A stretch of DNA of 64,000 nucleotides from Amoebophrya sp. A120. Taxonomy: Eukaryota; Sar; Dinophyceae; Syndiniales; Amoebophryaceae. A program made the position numbers and the translations under genes. The notes beneath the pieces are model-generated. The model was given only the letters and a program-made list of their open reading frames with translations. It did not search any database and was not told the DNA's origin. The stretch is taken from contig CAJINV010000001.1 of assembly GCA_905178155.1 (NCBI GenBank), forward strand, positions 6,233,860-6,297,859, written 5' to 3'. Position 1 is the stretch's first letter. Each line of letters begins with the position of its first letter. Shown here piece after piece: positions 30,964-43,277 of the stretch.

Positions 30964-32228
30964 GCGACACGGACTGTCGCGCAAATCACTTGCTTAAAAA
31001 TACAAGTGACCATCGGGCGGGTGGGAATCAAGAACGAAGGACGAGAATTTCGCCGTCCGCAAGAGGAGCCTACATGGATATCTGTGGTTGAGTAAGACTG
31101 ATGATCTTTCACTTTAACTAAAGTGCCGCCAAGAAAAGAACAAAGAAATCAAAGATTCTTTGACGTCGTGTCAGAAAAGCTCACAGCAGGTTCAAGAATC
31201 GAAGTTGCGCCAGGCTTTGAAGGTGATGTAGCAGTGTTAATACAGATGCACATGTAACAAGAAAATCGCACTCGTCTCGCTTTTAGATAGTCTTCCTAGA
31301 AGATACGCATGGGAATTGTAATCGAATGAAACACACGAGAAATAATTGACAGACGCTGGTATCGTGGCATGATCATGATGAATATGTACTCTGTCTTCAA
31401 CATCAAGTACACACACAAAACTTTAACTTTAACTTTGTCAACAAGCCTACAAGGCAAAAAGTAGTCGTAGTCCTTCTTTTCTTCAACAATTTGAGAATAC
31501 AGCAAAGCAAAGTTTTTCGGTGTTACGTGTAGGTTTTTAAAGGTCTGCTCAGTCGCAGCTCTACCAAATGCAAATGACGTTTCGTTTTTTATCACCAAAT
31601 GAGCCTGTAAAATTCTTCACTCCAACTTCATAACGAACGCTTCTAAGAGATTAAGGTAAATGTGAACAGCTGACGAGAAGGAAACGCCTCGAGGTTCGTC
31701 TTGGTATTTTGTGTTCCCTCTCGTGGAATTGCTAATCGTAGCCTCGCAACGTCGACGAGGAGTCTAACAGGACACACTAAGGACCACTGTCGGTCGTGTA
31801 TGTTGGAAGCAGATTCAACAGATCGCATGCTGTGTAAGTATGGACCACGCGGACCAAGATATATAGTGCGTGGAAACGAAGGAATGCGAATGTGACGAGG
31901 AAGAAGTACTAGAACCTCAAACAACGCCCGACCTTCTTCAGATGCTTCAACTAGGCGAGGCTCCACGTTTCTACTTCGGTCTTGACTAAACACTCCCCGC
32001 AGCCCGCGGCCACCAGTGCACCTCCTTCCTCGTATTCGTTTACCGCAGTACTACGAGTGTACAACTTGAGGTTAGTTTATACAGGTGACAAGATTTATTT
32101 TAGACATGATTTGTCTCCAATGAATTGTCAATCCCAGTTTAAGTCTAGCCCAGCGCAAGAAAGATCTTTCCTGTCAGGCTTTTTATCCAAGAAGAAAAGG
32201 AACAACGCGGGCAAGCGCAAGAACGAAA
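30964..32228. other. intergenic, no gene seen
   Basis: About 1.26 kb with only short open frames. I see no RNA gene or clear repeat. Confidence 0.5.
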
Positions 32229-34098
32229 ATGGCAGCAACGTTCTCTACGAGTAAACAGGTGATAATTCCTGAGGGCCGCGGCCGGGTGCGAAATTTTGTT
32301 GGTACCGATGCGGGCCAAGTGACGCTGTCTTCGAAACACGACCTGGGTCGCGTCGAGCAGGACTGGTCAGAGTTTGACCAAACGCGAACGCTTGTCAAGG
32401 GCGCAATAACGCAGGCGGTGCGCGATTTCCAACAGAACTCTGCACACGAAAGTTCAGGCAGCGTGCCGGTGCTAGTCCGCCAGGACGATTCCCTAGATTC
32501 CACCGCTGCTGCAGCGGGCGCAGGCGGGGGAACAAATGTCAAGCCGGGAGGTATGCTCCGAAGACCTTAGAAACAGGAGTTTGTAATGGTTTGATCTTGC
32601 TCGAAGTGCCAGTGTCGTGTCTCTTTGGAAACTTCTTGATGACTTCATCAAGTTCCTGCACAACAGAGCAGCTGCACTCTCTCATAGTTATCTTTGTCCA
32701 TGATTCACTCAGGCCCTCATGCTGCCGTTGGCCGCAAGCCTAAGACCGGCGAAAAGTTTGACCCCGACGCGTCCTACAGTTACAGCGAGAAGTTTTACCA
32801 ACCGGGAAAAGGCGGTGGCTCCCGGTCACACAACGTTAGCCAGGAACTTTCTCGCAGCAGCTGCAGCACGCAGTACGTCGGGCAGGGCTCCGCGAGGAGG
32901 CCGCACAAGGCCGGTCCCGCTCCGGGACAGTATCAGTGGAAGGACGAAGTACACTTGACAAGACCCGGGCAGTTCAGCATTGTCGTGCCGGACCGTAGCA
33001 AGCTAGATCCCAATGTAAGTTAAAGTCTTCATGAGCTGCATTTACAACTTGATCTTGATTTCCATACTCCTTGCATTGCTGCTTTCCCTTTCCCTGAAGA
33101 TTCTAATCGCGGTGCTGGATGTGAATCCCGAATTCAGATGAAAATCTATGTCGAAATATCCCTTGTCGCAGGTTGCTGCCTGGGTATCTGCAAGCACAAG
33201 CGAGACGTTGAAGCCACCGCCGGGTGCATACGGTGATCTTTCGAAAATAAAGCCGCAGGGTGGGGCTGTGAAACTCCGCACAGTGTCTCTCGGCGCGTCC
33301 AAGGCAGAACGAACGGCGCCCATATGAAAGTGGAGAACTGCAGCTCTCCTCCCCATCCGCTCTCGAAGGGCATTGACATATTGAAGAAGATCAAGGTATT
33401 GAACTACAAAAAAGCAACAACTCGCGACGCAATCACTGCCCAGGTCAAAGCTCTTTGATGCAAGCCAGGGGGACGAGGGGGAGTCCGAGTTGTGCACTTT
33501 CATATCCGAAGGCTTTCAGTAACGACCTGATGTACAGACTACCGCCGCTGTTTGGAACTTGGAGGCATCCCACAATTCACGTCGCACAGGGTTTCTCCGT
33601 CCAGAGCTGCGAGCGGAAATTCCTATCGTATTCATTTTCCTAAGCACTATTTACTTAATAAGATTTGTTAGATCATGATGTTCCCTTTCGAAATCGAAGC
33701 GTTGGTGGTATGCAAATTATGTCAATGAAACTTTGATTGCCTGCTAAAGATTTTCCCAATCCTTCTAAATACTTATGCGTGGCACCTTTCCCAACTGTAT
33801 CTGTTGACAGTGAAGCATACAAGTCCAAATAAAGTAGAAACCAACGCAAGCTCAAAATCTTTCCAGCGCACGCGAGGACAGTTGGTTGCCGCTGCAGACC
33901 AGTAACCAGACGCCGGGCCCTGGAGAGTACGCGAATCCACGGTGGCTGGAAGGAAAGAAAAAGAGCACGCTGCTCGGCCACTTTCACAACCCGAAGAAGG
34001 GCCCGGCGTTCGGGCGTCGTATCGACAACTTGTCGACGCTGCGACCGTCCTGGATTCCAGACACCTTCTCGGTACGGCACTTCCGGAGTATCACGTAG
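32229..34098 (+). CDS. PG-rich-repeat (SHIPPO/STPG-like) protein
   Basis: Exons 32229-32550, 32713-33014, 33172-33325, 33506-33518 and 33867-34098 sum to 1,023 nt, or 340 residues. The fourth exon is only 13 nt long, between an introner and a GTAACG...CCAG intron. Repeats of the sperm-tail PG-rich type are visible: APGQYQW near residue 175, PPPGAYGD in exon 3, TPGPGEYANPRW in exon 5, then GPAFGRR. Proteins with these repeats bind microtubules in cilia and in alveolate cortical structures. A role on axonemal or cortical microtubules is therefore inferred. The basic C-terminus ends FSVRHFRSIT. Confidence 0.78.
33326..33500. mobile_element. introner element 5 (TSD CATAT)
   Basis: A 175-bp unit starting GAAAGTG and ending CACTTTC, flanked by perfect CATAT duplications (33321-33325 and 33501-33505). 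Counting the palindromic CATATG border, the inverted ends share CATATGAAAGTG and then diverge. Excision with one CATAT gives the frame ERTAPISEGF, which continues through a 13-nt exon. It lacks the octamer, and its ends differ from the TAT...ATA type, so it may be a second family. Confidence 0.8.
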
Positions 34099-35310
34099 GA
34101 ACTCGAACTCGTCGATTGGCCCGCATAATTCTCGCTGCTTGCGCCTTAGCAGCGTTTAATTATGTTTGTTTCCATTTCCTCCAAGTCCAACATGGGCATT
34201 GTAATTGTATGATGATAGGCGCCGGCTTTCTTCTGTCACCAGCAGAGCCAACTTACAGCAAATGAACCTGCTGCTCGCGGAACAGTTTCTGCCCCTGTGA
34301 CTGTGTGTAAGATTCGCATTATCGTTGAGTAAAGCAAAACAGAAAACAGAGAGTCGAATCATGCGACACCGCATGCGAGAACAAGAAGGACGAAAAGGAA
34401 GATCATTTGATGTTCTACACCTGGAAAAAGCCTCCAATATTGGCCGTTTTTTTGTCATCAACGCTTCCGACATCAAAAACAAGTCAAAGTTTGGGCTAAG
34501 AAAAAGAAAACCGGATATTAGTATGGGTGTGCTTGTTTCAGGTGCGCATTGATTGGTCGTCAGTCGGTGTAGTTTTTCGTCCGCCGTTGATCTGCTAATT
34601 TTCCGCGGCTCCTCCAAGAACTTTCCGTTCATCAACTACATCTTTTGCTGGTCAGAGAATCACTATTATGCCATGATGGTGCTATTTTTGCTAGTCCTAG
34701 TGGTTTCGCCCCGTGGTGTCGTGGCCTTTGTTTTTTCGCTTTCGCATTCGTAGGTGTCGTGATGGTGATGATGCATAAACAAAAACGAAGGGTCATAGTA
34801 TGAACAGTCGTTTTTTTTTGTTCAGGTGTCTCCTGGTCGTAAATTGAATCGGTGGGTTTTTTGTTTTGATTGATTGCACACCTATTGTTGCTGACGCCGT
34901 CGACAGAAACATCTCTTGAATGTCAGATGTGTCTTTTGGTTTTGCGAGTAGAGTACCCACCCAGCACTTCTAATCAAAGACAAGGAAACAGAAAGCGCCT
35001 AAAAACCGCCGCAGACAGCGCAATGGAATCCCAGCAAAACATATAACAGATACAGAAAACACGCGTCAAACTGAAATTTTGCAAAAGGAAAAATAAGAAT
35101 AACAGCAACGGCTTCATCTACTTGGCCTTACGTTACAACTGTGCTCACGGTTACCACGCTTAGTCGTTTTATTCAACATTCGGTCTACGTCTCCGTCAAC
35201 ATATCTGCACTTCAATAGCTCGTCGTGATCGTGACAGGCCAAAATAAAGCTATCGACTCTAATAAAAGATACTGCTCATCGATCCTCGAGATTGAAAACA
35301 GATTTAGAAA
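34099..35310. other. intergenic, no gene supported
   Basis: About 1.2 kb, T-rich, with a few short frames. I see no gene, RNA or repeat I can support. Confidence 0.5.
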
Positions 35311-37085
35311 ATGACAGCGGCAACATCTTCTTCCGCACGTGGAGGGAGCAAGGGCGTTTCCCCGCGGCGGGGCGGCGGCACGCCGCGATCCCAGGGCGCC
35401 GGAGGTGGAGCGGCGAAAGGAACCGCTGACGACAAGAAGGCAAGCAAAGCAGCCGCAGGTCAGGCCTTAACAACGCCAACCTCCACTCCGCGTAGTCCCA
35501 CGGCGAACAATCGTGGAAGCGGCTGGGACCGACTCACTAGTGACAGTTCAACTGCCACTTCTCCGCTGGAATCCGCCCTGGAGATGCTGAAGCACCCGGC
35601 CGTGCTGATTGTTCTGGTCGTGGTTCTGGTTGTCTTCGGCCCGTCCCAGCCGCTCACGCCCGAAGCGCAGGACCGGATGGTGAAGGCCATTGTGGAAGAG
35701 CAGAACAGCGGGAAGTTCGCTTCCACGGAGGACGTGCAGATCCTGGAAAAAAACCTCCACTCTGAGATGGACAAACGCGCCACGACGGAGGAAGTGCAAA
35801 CTCTGAAAGACAACCTGCAGGACGACCTGCGCGCGGTGTTGGATACACGAGTGGCAGAGGTTACCGCTGCAAGTACCGAGACTTTCACCCAGTTTTCCGA
35901 TACCTGGGGCTCCTCTCTGTCGAATGTCACGGTAAGCTGCGCTGGTGGTGGTGCTCCTGCTGTTCGTTTGATTATTGCATGCTCTCGATATTAATGACAT
36001 TTTTATCATAATCAAAATCATGTGATATATACTAATACTACACACCCACGATCATGTTTTCATCGACGATCCACCACAGGAGAATGTCGAGAGCTTGACT
36101 TCCCGGGTGACCTCGCAACAAGAGAGCAGCGCGAAGCAAAGCGGGCTCTTGACAGAGCTGCAGGATACCATCACGAACTTGCAAACCGAAGTGCAGCAGT
36201 TGCGCGAAAAGCTAGCGGAGGTGCCAGCGCTGGTCACAACTTCTCACGAAGGGGCTGGTGCCAAGACCTCTCGTCCTGCTGTTGGCGAACACTCGGAACC
36301 CTCCCCAGCAACATGCGGTGTGATTTCATCCAACACGGCAGTCGCGCGCCTGAACTGGGCCTCGAGGAGCCTCGGCGCCGCGATCAAGAATGCCAGCCCG
36401 GCCCGGGGCGTCGGCACGTGGCACAAACCCCTGAACCTGGTCGGGCAATTCGTGCTCCCGCAGGAAACCCTCGCTAAGATGACCCTGCGAACCAGCAAGA
36501 CGGCGGACGAACTGTTGCTGCCGACGCCACCCATTCCCGGCGAGGCGTTCTCAACCAAGCTGCCAGGTAGTGTTATTGCAAGGCAGGATGAACGTCTTCT
36601 TGGTTCTTGTATGTCATGTGCGACACTTGCTTCTTGAAGCTATGCGTTACAATTACAACTTCTACAGCTGTTGTAGCCCCCCGTGTCACCGCTAAGTCAC
36701 TAACTACCAGTTTACCAGCATTGAAAATGATGAACCGTCACTTGAGTCCAACATCAAACTTCCAGGCTTCGTGCATGTGAGTCTCGGCCTACCCCTGTCT
36801 CGCGTGACCAAGGTGGGCCTGCGCCACCTGATCCCTGCCCTCACGCCCAACCCGAAGTCGGCGCCGCGGGAGTTTTCCGTGCAGGCAGTTTCGCAGAACA
36901 AGACGGAGAATGAGCTGGAGACACATCAGAAGAAATTTAACTTCGTGTTCCAGGAGACGCTCGGGCTGCAGGTGTTTGACGTGCAGTTTCCCTCTCCGGT
37001 AAAGGAGTTGCGATTCGACTTTCACTCCTCCTGGGGGACCGACTACGTCACCCTGTTTCGACTCGAAGTTTACGGGGAGGTGTAG
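35311..37085 (+). CDS. SUN-domain nuclear-envelope protein
   Basis: Exons 35311-35931, 36080-36566 and 36697-37085 give 498 residues (introns GTAAGC...CACAG and GTAGTG...TAAG). A Ser/Gly/Ala-rich nucleoplasmic head is followed by one membrane helix at about residues 95-111 (AVLIVLVVVLVVFG). Next come coiled-coil segments (two similar repeats, STEDVQILEKNL and TTEEVQTLKDNL), then a C-terminal SUN-like domain that ends in LFRLEVYGEV. The domain start is near VARLNWASRSLGAAI. SUN proteins sit in the inner nuclear membrane and bind KASH partners in the lumen, linking chromatin to the cytoskeleton. The last intron's acceptor is AAG in my model. CAG acceptors nearby (after 36710) also work if the donor is moved to GTTATT. 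Confidence 0.82.
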
Positions 37086-37595
37086 GTCGAGCAAGGACCT
37101 AGCTTTCTTGCACTCGAAAGCGAAAAGAGGATCGCAAAACTTGTACAAAATCCATCTAACAACATGATGTAAAGTTTTTTTCGAAGCGAGCCCGAACCTG
37201 TGTCGCTGAAGGGCTTTTTTGCAACACCCTGCTGACCTGTTTCTGTGCTGCTGGTTGTATGATTTATTGTTTGTGCAGCAACATGATGAAGTATCAAGTC
37301 GAGCGTCTGGTTGCGCTAGCTCGCATTTGTCACACCGCGCACACCTGCCGAATTTTGTTTTTTGTGTGTAGCTGTTCGCCGTCGAAGTTTTCTTCTAGTT
37401 CATTGTCCAGTCGTCAACGTCATCCTGCCCCTGCATGCTATGTATTTTTCGGTGTCTACTGCTTGTGGTGTTTCTATCGGGAGATAAGGAAGAGTAAGTT
37501 TTTTTGGAACAGGTCGAGCGTTCTTCGTGGATCCAATTTGATGTCTTGCAAAGAAACTGAGTGGATTCTGAACTCCGCCCATCAATTTGTCCAGG
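37086..37595. other. intergenic, no gene seen
   Basis: A 0.5-kb spacer. The + frame from 37259 to 37750 overlaps the protease gene in another frame and is not coding-like. Confidence 0.4.
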
Positions 37596-39569
37596 ATGCG
37601 AAGGAAAACGCCTCGTGGCGTTTTGTTCCCCAGTTACTTGTGGTTGCTTCTGCTCAATTACGGTTCGACACTCTACTTCGGGGCGAAGGCAGCAAGAACA
37701 CCGCCTCAAGGGGCGATAAGTATCTCATCCGGCAGCACGACAAAGGATAAGGAGCAGGAAAATGATGTCGGCGTCATCAGCGAAAATGCAATCGCCTCAT
37801 CTTCACGACCGCGACAGACGTCCGAGACACTCTTCAAGTCGATCCCCCTGAAAGACGTGCAGGATGTCCAGTTGCAAGTCGAGGTTGGAATAGGCCAGCC
37901 AGCACAGAAGTTTAGTCTGGTACTGGACACCGGCTCCTCCGATGCTTGGGTGTTCGCGAAAAATTTCACCGTTCCGGCCAGCGTGGAGAGCACCGCGCTT
38001 GCCGTCGAACCGAGGACCTTCGACATTGCCACTTCAAAAACTGCCAAGCCGTGGTGGCATGATATACGGACAGTAGAAGAAAATCATGGAGCTGTATCTT
38101 CTACTGAAGGAACGGATGCGCACGCCTCGAGAAAAGCCGCGTTCACCAGAACGCCCACCCGTGTGGAGTTTCGCTATGGCGACGGTAGTCGTGTGGAAGC
38201 TTTCGCTTTCACGGACACGCTGGCGTTGGAAACGACGGACGTACTTTCCGCTGCTACGAGCCTGGTCGTCCCGAACCAATTTCTCCTTGCGGCGGATAAA
38301 ATGACGAACCGAAACATAGGCCACGCGATGCACGCCGACGGGGTTCTGGGGCTCGCGCACTACTTCGAGGACGTGATCGGGCCCCGACCGCGCTCGGCCA
38401 AAACGTTCATTCACGCGCTGTTTGACCAATACCCAGACCTGGATCGGCAGTTCAGCCTCTACCTGCAGCCAGACGCCAGTCTGGACGAGAAGGTGAGTAG
38501 TACTAGTGTCCTTGCAGATGAGGCAGAGACCGACGAAAGAAGCACAGGGAGGTCGTTGTCTTTGACATCAGCTACAGCTTCAAAAGCAACGGTCAAGACC
38601 ACGACCACGAGCAAGAAATCCCAGCTCTTCTTCGGAAAAGTCCCACTTGCGGAAGTGTTCCAAGCCGAGGCGAAGGGCCACGACGTGGAAAAACTGATGC
38701 GATTCGGGCGGAAGTACTACATGGACCGCACGGACCTGTGGATTACCTCCATCTGGTCGCTGGGGTGGAATGCGCAACCGGCGTACACGTTCACAGGAGG
38801 TGGGGAGGTCGGCGCGCCCGCCCTGATCGATTCAGGTTCGAGCTTTCTCGTCGTCTCCAGCACGGTGTTCGACTCGTTGTTCGCGAGTAAACTCGACGGA
38901 GCACCTTTTGCGTTAACCTCGACGTCGGGGACAACTTCTTCCGACAACACGCCGACCCTCCAACACGCAACACCAATAGCAGGAAAAAACCACCACCACC
39001 AGCCTCCCCCGCTTAACCTGCATTGTGAGCCCTACCCCGGGAAGGACAGTCTCCGGATTTGCGACTGCCCGGCAGACGACGCCGAGAAAAAGCAGCTCCC
39101 CGCCCTCGTCGCGAACCTCGTCGACCACGAGGACCAGCTGCTACCGCTCTGCCTCGCGCCCGACGAGTACTTGGTGAAGACAAACCACCCCGTCACGGGC
39201 GAGCCGAAGTGCGTGCCGGCGGTGGAGCGCGGCTCCTCGACGCAAGCGGTGCCGGTCATCATCGGCTTGGTGTTTCTGCGCACTTTCTTCACGCGTTTCG
39301 ACTTGGATCGGCACCAAATAGGTTTCACGCGCATCCGGAATCACGATCTGGCCGCGCCGTGGTGCGGTCCAATACCCGCGGAGGGCGTAGCGGAAAGTTG
39401 GGTCGATTATTTCCTCTCCGCGTACTTCTCCGAGCAGGTTGTCTACTTAACCGCAGGGGTTTTATGCGGCGGAGCGATGTTTGCAGTCGCGAATCTCGTG
39501 CACAAAAAGTGGTGGCGGGCCAGGCAAGGAGGGGCCGCTGCGTCCTCACCGGCATTGCTGTTGGAGTGA
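37596..39569 (+). CDS. pepsin-family (A1) aspartic protease, membrane-anchored
   Basis: A single-exon gene of 657 residues. The first ATG (37596) gives a signal peptide (MRRKT...LWLLLLNYGSTLYFGAKA). Both catalytic motifs of A1 proteases are present: VLDTGSSDAW with Asp near residue 111, and LIDSGSSFLV with Asp near 412. The N-terminal lobe starts with LQVEVGIGQPAQKF, as in plasmepsin-like enzymes. A long insert rich in Ser/Thr lies between the lobes near 38490-38610. A second insert with His and Cys lies after the second motif. A membrane helix (VVYLTAGVLCGGAMFAVANL) near the C-terminus predicts type I anchoring with a short basic cytosolic tail. This suits an enzyme of the secretory or endolysosomal route. 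Confidence 0.92.
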   Translation: MRRKTPRGVLFPSYLWLLLLNYGSTLYFGAKAARTPPQGAISISSGSTTKDKEQENDVGVISENAIASSSRPRQTSETLFKSIPLKDVQDVQLQVEVGIGQPAQKFSLVLDTGSSDAWVFAKNFTVPASVESTALAVEPRTFDIATSKTAKPWWHDIRTVEENHGAVSSTEGTDAHASRKAAFTRTPTRVEFRYGDGSRVEAFAFTDTLALETTDVLSAATSLVVPNQFLLAADKMTNRNIGHAMHADGVLGLAHYFEDVIGPRPRSAKTFIHALFDQYPDLDRQFSLYLQPDASLDEKVSSTSVLADEAETDERSTGRSLSLTSATASKATVKTTTTSKKSQLFFGKVPLAEVFQAEAKGHDVEKLMRFGRKYYMDRTDLWITSIWSLGWNAQPAYTFTGGGEVGAPALIDSGSSFLVVSSTVFDSLFASKLDGAPFALTSTSGTTSSDNTPTLQHATPIAGKNHHHQPPPLNLHCEPYPGKDSLRICDCPADDAEKKQLPALVANLVDHEDQLLPLCLAPDEYLVKTNHPVTGEPKCVPAVERGSSTQAVPVIIGLVFLRTFFTRFDLDRHQIGFTRIRNHDLAAPWCGPIPAEGVAESWVDYFLSAYFSEQVVYLTAGVLCGGAMFAVANLVHKKWWRARQGGAAASSPALLLE

Positions 39570-40022
39570 GACGTAGACGTTGGGCGGTGAGCTTGACGGG
39601 ATGAACTTGCTGCAGATTCATTTTTAATCGTTTCATCATGCTGCAAAGACTTTTACCACCAGAATCAAGCTTGCTTCTTACGCATCAACGATGTGTCAAC
39701 ATGTTGAAGATCCAAAGTAGCTGCGACAGAGGTGGCGAACCGGACTGGCCTCCTGGTAGCGGAAAAAAATGTTCCGGTCTGGGGCCATGAAGAAAAACGG
39801 CAACCACCAGATTTCGGTTTGCAGCAAGAACATTATTTCACTCATCATCTACTTCATCTGCTATGCAGCAGCACTTTCACGGTGTGTACATTCTGTTCGG
39901 TTGTTGGTGTGTATAGTCATCAAGATGTCGTGAGATTCATTTTTTGGTCACCGCCTAGAAGAGGGTCTAGGGCTACCTAGTTGAAATCCGTGGTCGTCCT
40001 CCTCCAGTGAAAAGAAAAGAAG
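39570..40022. other. intergenic, no gene seen
   Basis: A 0.45-kb spacer between the protease and the GH5 gene. I see nothing further. Confidence 0.4.
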
Positions 40023-43000
40023 ATGGCGCGGCCTTTCTGGCGTATGTTGCTTTATCATGCTCTTGCTCTCTGCATCTATTTCTCCGCCGGTGGAGATGCA
40101 GGTGAGACTCATAGTGTTACGGAAGAGAGAACACCGGCGCAATTCACGTCAACGTTTCGACCGCAGGCCACCGCTAGGGTGCCGGCGTCCTCTGCTGCAG
40201 CACCAAGAACAGTTCCGAGCAGTCGAAAGGCTGAGGACTCATCGACGACGAAAGAAGCCATCGCTCGAGCGCAAGAGCCACTAGGTGTAGATGTAAATGA
40301 AGAAGAAGCTCCTGCGCAAGAACACCAACAGCGACAGCACCTTCGAGCGCCGCCGTCCAGCACCAGCACTTCTTCGCCTGCTGGTACTACACCATCATCA
40401 GCTCCCCCACCACCTCCCAACAAGAACATCCGCTTAAAAAGTTTTGCCGGTCTGCACCCGCACATGCACGAGTTCATGGATTTTTCGGACGAGTACGGGC
40501 GACAACGCATTTTTCGCGGCACGAACTTGGTGATCAAAGGTCCGCCCTACCTTCCCTACCGCGAAGGGTTCGACCGAGAGGTTTCCTTGGTCAAAAGAGA
40601 CTACGAATTGATGAAGAAATCCGGCTTGAACCTCATCCGCCTCGGCGTGATGTGGGTGGGCGCCCAGCCAATCGACCGAAGTAGCTGGAACGAGACCTAC
40701 TTTTCTCAAACGGCGGAACTGATCGACGAAGCGAAGGAACACGGCATTTTCGTCCTCGCCGATATGCATCAGGACTGCTACGCCGAGGCTTTTTGCGGCG
40801 AGGGCATGCCGGCCTGGGCTTCGAAAACAAACCACTACGAGTTGGAAGATACTGTTGCAAAAAATCGCAATAGTGGAAATATCATCGAAAAGACACTCTC
40901 CAGCGTCGAGAACCAAGTCAATAAAAACATCTTCACGGATTACCTCGACAAGTTTCCCCGTCCCGTCTACCCCGAATTCACGGAGTTTCAGAATTTCACC
41001 AATCCCTTCTACTTCAACGGAGTGATTCCCTACCGCAAGGACTGCGGCGCCCTGGACAACCATTTGGGGAATGTGCAGGCCTCGTACGCCGCGGAGGCGA
41101 CCGGACAGGCCTTTCAAAACCTGTACCAAAACGGAGACGGATTGACGGACGCGTGGGCGGCATTCTTCAAAAAAGTGACGGAAATCACGAAGCCACGAGA
41201 CAACGTGCTAGGTACTTCTTCAGCTTTCTCGATCCGCCCGAAAACGAAGAGAATGAAATTCCAAGTCCAACCCTAGTAATGTGGCTTTCCGTTTCCTCGT
41301 GTTTTTTTCCTGGTGCTCTGGAACACTTATCTCTTTTCTTTTTTGTTCTGGGTTTTGCCTACACCCTCCCTCTTCTATTCATCCAGGTCTTGAGCTTCTG
41401 AACGAGCCGTTCGCGGGGAACATTTACACGAATCCGATGCTCGCCATCCCCCGGTTCGCCGACGCCTGGAACCTGCAGCCGGCGTACGACGTCGTCGCGA
41501 AAGCGATCCGGGAGGTGGACGAGGAGGAGCTGATTTTTTTTGCCGGCGTCACCTGGGCCGACATGGGAGACCACGTAACCTACAACGGGTTCAGCCATCC
41601 ACCGGGAGGGCATGGCTACAAGGTATGATCACGAATTCCCGTCGATCCCACATAATTGCTTCTTCGCATAAAGGTAGAGCCGTAGCCTCGCACAGGGTGA
41701 GCTTTCCCAGCATGTCAAAAGCGAATGCATCATGTTCATTCGCAACTTTATCACTATCAGGATCGCAGTGTAATGGCGTACCACTACTACATGCCTCCGC
41801 AAGAGACGAACTCCAGCGCCAACTACTACCACAACTGGGTGGTGCCCAACGCGGAGCGGCTCGGCACGGCGCAGATGATGACGGAGTTCGACCGGGGCAC
41901 TCCAGAACAGGACTTCCAGCAGTTCGAGCGGGTGGGCGTCAGCTGGGCGTGGTGGGAATGGAAAAGCTACTGCAAGAACACGGAAAGCTCCAAAGACGAT
42001 CCCTCGCAGTTTGCCGCCTGGGGAAGCTGCAAAACCGGGTACGGGGGCGTGTTTCCGGTACTATAATTGGCTCATGTATAAAAAAAAAATGCCGCGTCCA
42101 GAGCGGTTCCAAGTAGTAGTTATGGCGCAGCCCCCTTCAGTTTTTTCTACTCCTACAGCAGATAGACAATCACCCACATTCGAATGGTCGATGTTGTCAT
42201 GACAAAACCCAACCCAAAAACAAATATCACCAACAGCCCGACAACGACAAGCCGGTCCTCGGGCTGTACAGCAAGCTGGTTCGGATGTACCCGCAGGCGA
42301 TTCAGGGCGTCTTCATCCAGAGTTTTTACAACGTCACCAATTTTCAGCTGGATTTCGAGTTCACGCTGGATCCGGAGATCTGCGCGCCGACGGAGCTGTA
42401 CATCGGTTCCGTGTACGACACGGGTGAGTACAGTGCGGTGGAGGTGAAAAAGACTCTCCCGCATGTCTACGACAGTGCCTTTTTCCACCGAAAAACCGAT
42501 AAACGGGAAGAAAATAAGGACAGACAGATCGAGGAAAGGCTAGTGGACGCGATCTTCGAGAACGAGGATGTGTTCCGCATGCCGTTGGATGTAGTTCACG
42601 AGAACCTCGTCAACTCAGAGGCAGGACAACGACCCGATGCATCACAACGAGAAACAGGAAGTACAGAAACTGAAACGAGCCGACCGAAAGCATCAACAAC
42701 CACGGCAGGCGAGCTGGTGGTGCATGTTTCACCGCAGGGGGCGTTGAAAAACGAGGGCGTGAAGGATTTGATCCTTTCCCTGCGTGCAGCAGACGGCGTT
42801 CCGAAGAACACAATCGTGAAAATGAGAATTCAAAGACGGTTTTTCGTGGATAAGAAGGAAATCGACGAAAGTACAGCGGCGCAGGAGTTGATGCAAGATG
42901 CAGTGCTCTTGTCGACTGCACCTGGACCGAGCTCGTCTTTCATGAAAGCAACGTCATCGAGGGCTCGACACCACGACGACCAAGGAAACTCTTTAACGAG

Positions 43001-43277
43001 TCGAGCTCCGCAACGGGAACAGGTGCTATCGCCAGACTTCTTCAAACCGTCTAGGCCGACTGCATTGGACCGGCAGAAACTGCGCGACGTTCTCACGGAT
43101 GAAGCCTGGCGATTCTTTCGTCAAGCAGCGCGAGACGAGAGGTTTCCCCCGGTGCTAAGAGAAAACCATGATATGCCCACCACGGCGAGTGAGCGCCTGT
43201 GGGACGCTACTAATATTCTGGGTACTAAAGGGACGACACCGCCGTCGGCGGAATACGAGCTTGAGGTTTACAATTAG
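40023..43277 (+). CDS. GH5 endoglycoceramidase-like glycoside hydrolase
   Basis: Four exons, 40023-41211, 41387-41622, 41761-42057 and 42237-43277, total 920 residues with GT-AG introns. An N-terminal signal peptide (LLYHALALCIYFSAGGDAG) is followed by a low-complexity linker to about residue 135. The (beta/alpha)8 barrel then begins with FRGTNLVIKGPPYLP. Key sites: LIRLGVMWVGAQP, DMHQDCYAEAFCGEGMPAW, acid/base Glu near 403 in ELLNEPFAG, and nucleophile Glu near 517 in MMTEFDRG. This layout matches endoglycoceramidases, which cut glycosphingolipid headgroups from ceramide. The exact substrate is not shown. The last 250 residues, with a Ser/Thr/Arg-rich insert, are unusual in length and probably lineage-specific. 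Confidence 0.9.
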
